A DNA stretch of 13,332 nt. Source: an uncultured Selenomonadales bacterium. Lineage in GTDB: Bacteria > Bacillota > Negativicutes > Selenomonadales > Selenomonadaceae. Below, in pieces: positions 12,003 through 13,332 of this stretch (positions are counted from its first letter, which is position 1; each line of letters opens with the position of its first letter). A model generated the notes under the pieces. It ran no database searches, was not told the DNA's origin, and saw only the letters and a program-made list of their open reading frames with translations. The position numbers and the translations under genes were made by a program. The stretch is from positions 1 to 13,332 of the forward strand of contig CALFJE010000125.1 in NCBI GenBank assembly GCA_937877545.1, in the 5' to 3' direction.

Positions 12003-13332
12003 ATGAAACTCAGACAAAAATTTATGCTGTTGGCGTGCCTTATGGCGGCGGCGATAGCTCTGGTGTGCGCGGTAAGTTACCATTTCGCAAGCGCGGAACT
12101 GGAAGAAGCAACCGACAGCGAATTGCGCATGACTGTCGCCCGCGAAGCCACGCAACTTAACGGTTGGCTCGAAGAAAAAAGCAAATTCGGCGAAAGCGCG
12201 GCTAACGTTATGACTAACCTCAACGGGAACATGGCTCTGCTTAAGTCAAAGGAAATTTTGGGCAACGCCACCTCCGACAGAGAAATTTTGGAGATGACGA
12301 TAGGGCTTGAAGACGGCTACTTTTGCTGCTACAACGCTGGCGATTTGACGGGCAAGGTAGACCCTCGCGGACGTCCCTGGTATCAAACCGCCGGCACCGC
12401 AACCTCCCCCGTGTTCACCGCGCCCTATGTTGATGTCAATATCGGTTCGCTGATTGTGTCGGTTTGCACGCCCATTAAGGCGAACGGCAGATTTATCGGC
12501 GCGAGTTGCTTGGATATTTCACTTGCGACTTTGACGGAACAGGCTAAGAAAATGAATTATCACGGCGACGGATCGGGGCTTATCGTCACGCCCGACGGCA
12601 CCATTTTGGCGACCTCCGAGTTCGGCGAGCCTTCCAAAAGTTTCAAGGACATTGACGGCTTGGGGCAATTTTTCGACGCCATGGTAAGCAAGGGCAGCGG
12701 CTACTTCGAGGTCGAAATTGACGGCGAGGATACGGTTTTTGCCTACGCCACTGTTCCGGCTACCGGTTGGCTCGTCGGCATAACCGCGCCCGCCGATAAA
12801 GTTTTCGCCTCGTTGCAGAGCTTGCGCTGGATGTTCGGGATTTTTATCGTCGTGGGCTTGATTTTGGCGTTCGGCATTTGCAGAGTCTTCGCCGATAAAA
12901 TCACGACGCCCGTCGCCAAGCTGGAAAGCTACGCGGTACAGTTGGCTAACGGCAACTTGAAGATGAACGATTTGCCCGTCGAGTCGGGTGACGAGATAGG
13001 CGCGTTGACGACCGAATTCAACACAATGAAACGCAGTTTGCACAAGCTGATAATGAAGATGTCTACGAATTCAGACCAGGTAGCGGCGGCTTCGGAACAA
13101 CTTACGGCAAGCTCGCAGTCGTCGGCGGACGCGTCCGTTCATGTCGCCGAGGTAGTCAACGAAGTTTCGGAGGCTATCAATCAGCAAATGAACGACATAA
13201 ACGCGGCGAAAGTCAACGTGGACGCGATTTTTACCGACATCAAGGGCGTCGAGGAAAAGTCAATCATAGTCGGCGACACGTCGGATAAAACTGCTGTTGC
13301 CGCGCAGAAAGGCTCCGAGCTTATGGGCGTCG
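12003..13332 (+). CDS. Methyl-accepting chemotaxis protein with dCache sensor (3' end outside window)
   Basis: A transmembrane chemoreceptor that signals through CheA/CheW to the flagellar motor. About 443 codons are in the window and the frame is open to the edge. An N-terminal membrane helix (about 7-28, FMLLACLMAAAIALVCAVSY) is followed by an extracytoplasmic dCache domain (about 30-270) with DPRGRPWYQTA and FTAPYVDV. A second helix is at about 276-297 (WMFGIFIVVGLILAFGICRV), then a HAMP linker (ITTPVAKLESYAVQLANGNL, VESGDEIGALTTEFNTMK) and the start of the coiled-coil signalling domain (AAASEQLTASSQSSADAS). In the amino-acid-binding dCache signature the Tyr five residues before the key Arg is Val here, so the ligand is uncertain. 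AGGGGGA lies just upstream of the ATG. The signalling tip and any methylation sites further on are not visible. Confidence 0.93.
   Translation, partial: MKLRQKFMLLACLMAAAIALVCAVSYHFASAELEEATDSELRMTVAREATQLNGWLEEKSKFGESAANVMTNLNGNMALLKSKEILGNATSDREILEMTIGLEDGYFCCYNAGDLTGKVDPRGRPWYQTAGTATSPVFTAPYVDVNIGSLIVSVCTPIKANGRFIGASCLDISLATLTEQAKKMNYHGDGSGLIVTPDGTILATSEFGEPSKSFKDIDGLGQFFDAMVSKGSGYFEVEIDGEDTVFAYATVPATGWLVGITAPADKVFASLQSLRWMFGIFIVVGLILAFGICRVFADKITTPVAKLESYAVQLANGNLKMNDLPVESGDEIGALTTEFNTMKRSLHKLIMKMSTNSDQVAAASEQLTASSQSSADASVHVAEVVNEVSEAINQQMNDINAAKVNVDAIFTDIKGVEEKSIIVGDTSDKTAVAAQKGSELMGV

Noticed and set aside
11283..12155. Taking the ATG at 12155 as the true start of the RTX-CAP protein
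   Set aside because: The first 50 or so codons are antisense to the conserved chemoreceptor N-terminus and have no ribosome binding site or signal peptide.

Overview
The window looks like chromosome of a Firmicute with Gram-negative-style features, most likely Negativicutes/Selenomonadales. That placement is inferred from gene content only: a pyrH-frr-uppS core block, Rpn-type nucleases, a large RTX/CAP secreted protein and a Cache-type chemoreceptor. GC is moderate to high. TTG start codons are frequent (pyrH, mscL and the SDR gene). No tRNA, rRNA or CRISPR was seen.

Layout. (1) 1-2066, minus strand: pyrH, frr and uppS in a tight operon, followed by the first codons of another gene that runs off the left edge through a C tract. 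(2) 2092-3062: two back-to-back promoters, then a beta-hydroxyacid dehydrogenase on the plus strand. (3) 3006-3950, minus: an orphan GIY-YIG/NUMOD3 endonuclease whose 3' end overlaps the dehydrogenase gene. (4) 4065-4502, plus: mscL with an added C-terminal zinc ribbon, closed by a strong bidirectional terminator. (5) 8646 down to 4559, minus: a six-gene operon made of a NeuD/PglD-like acyltransferase, an acyl carrier protein, an Rpn-family nuclease, the two subunits of a UxaA-type dehydratase and an SDR oxidoreductase. Spacing is tight, with overlapping starts and stops around the nuclease. (6) 8654-9766, plus: an aldo/keto reductase with its own promoter and terminator. (7) 9811-11886: a decaying zone. 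It holds a frameshifted, truncated TPR gene (plus) abutting a truncated RTX-CAP-RTX gene (minus) that carries two in-frame stops and a frameshift. (8) 12003 to the right edge, plus: a methyl-accepting chemotaxis protein, cut by the window end.

How the genes work together. Block 1 supplies UMP phosphorylation, ribosome recycling and undecaprenyl diphosphate for the envelope. Block 5 is the least explained part. Its ACP and acyltransferase suggest acyl transfer, while the UxaA pair and SDR suggest sugar-acid or hydroxyacid chemistry. A DNA nuclease is translationally coupled in the middle. No product can be named from sequence alone. The 9.8-11.9 kb zone looks like the scar of a deletion that joined two converging genes.
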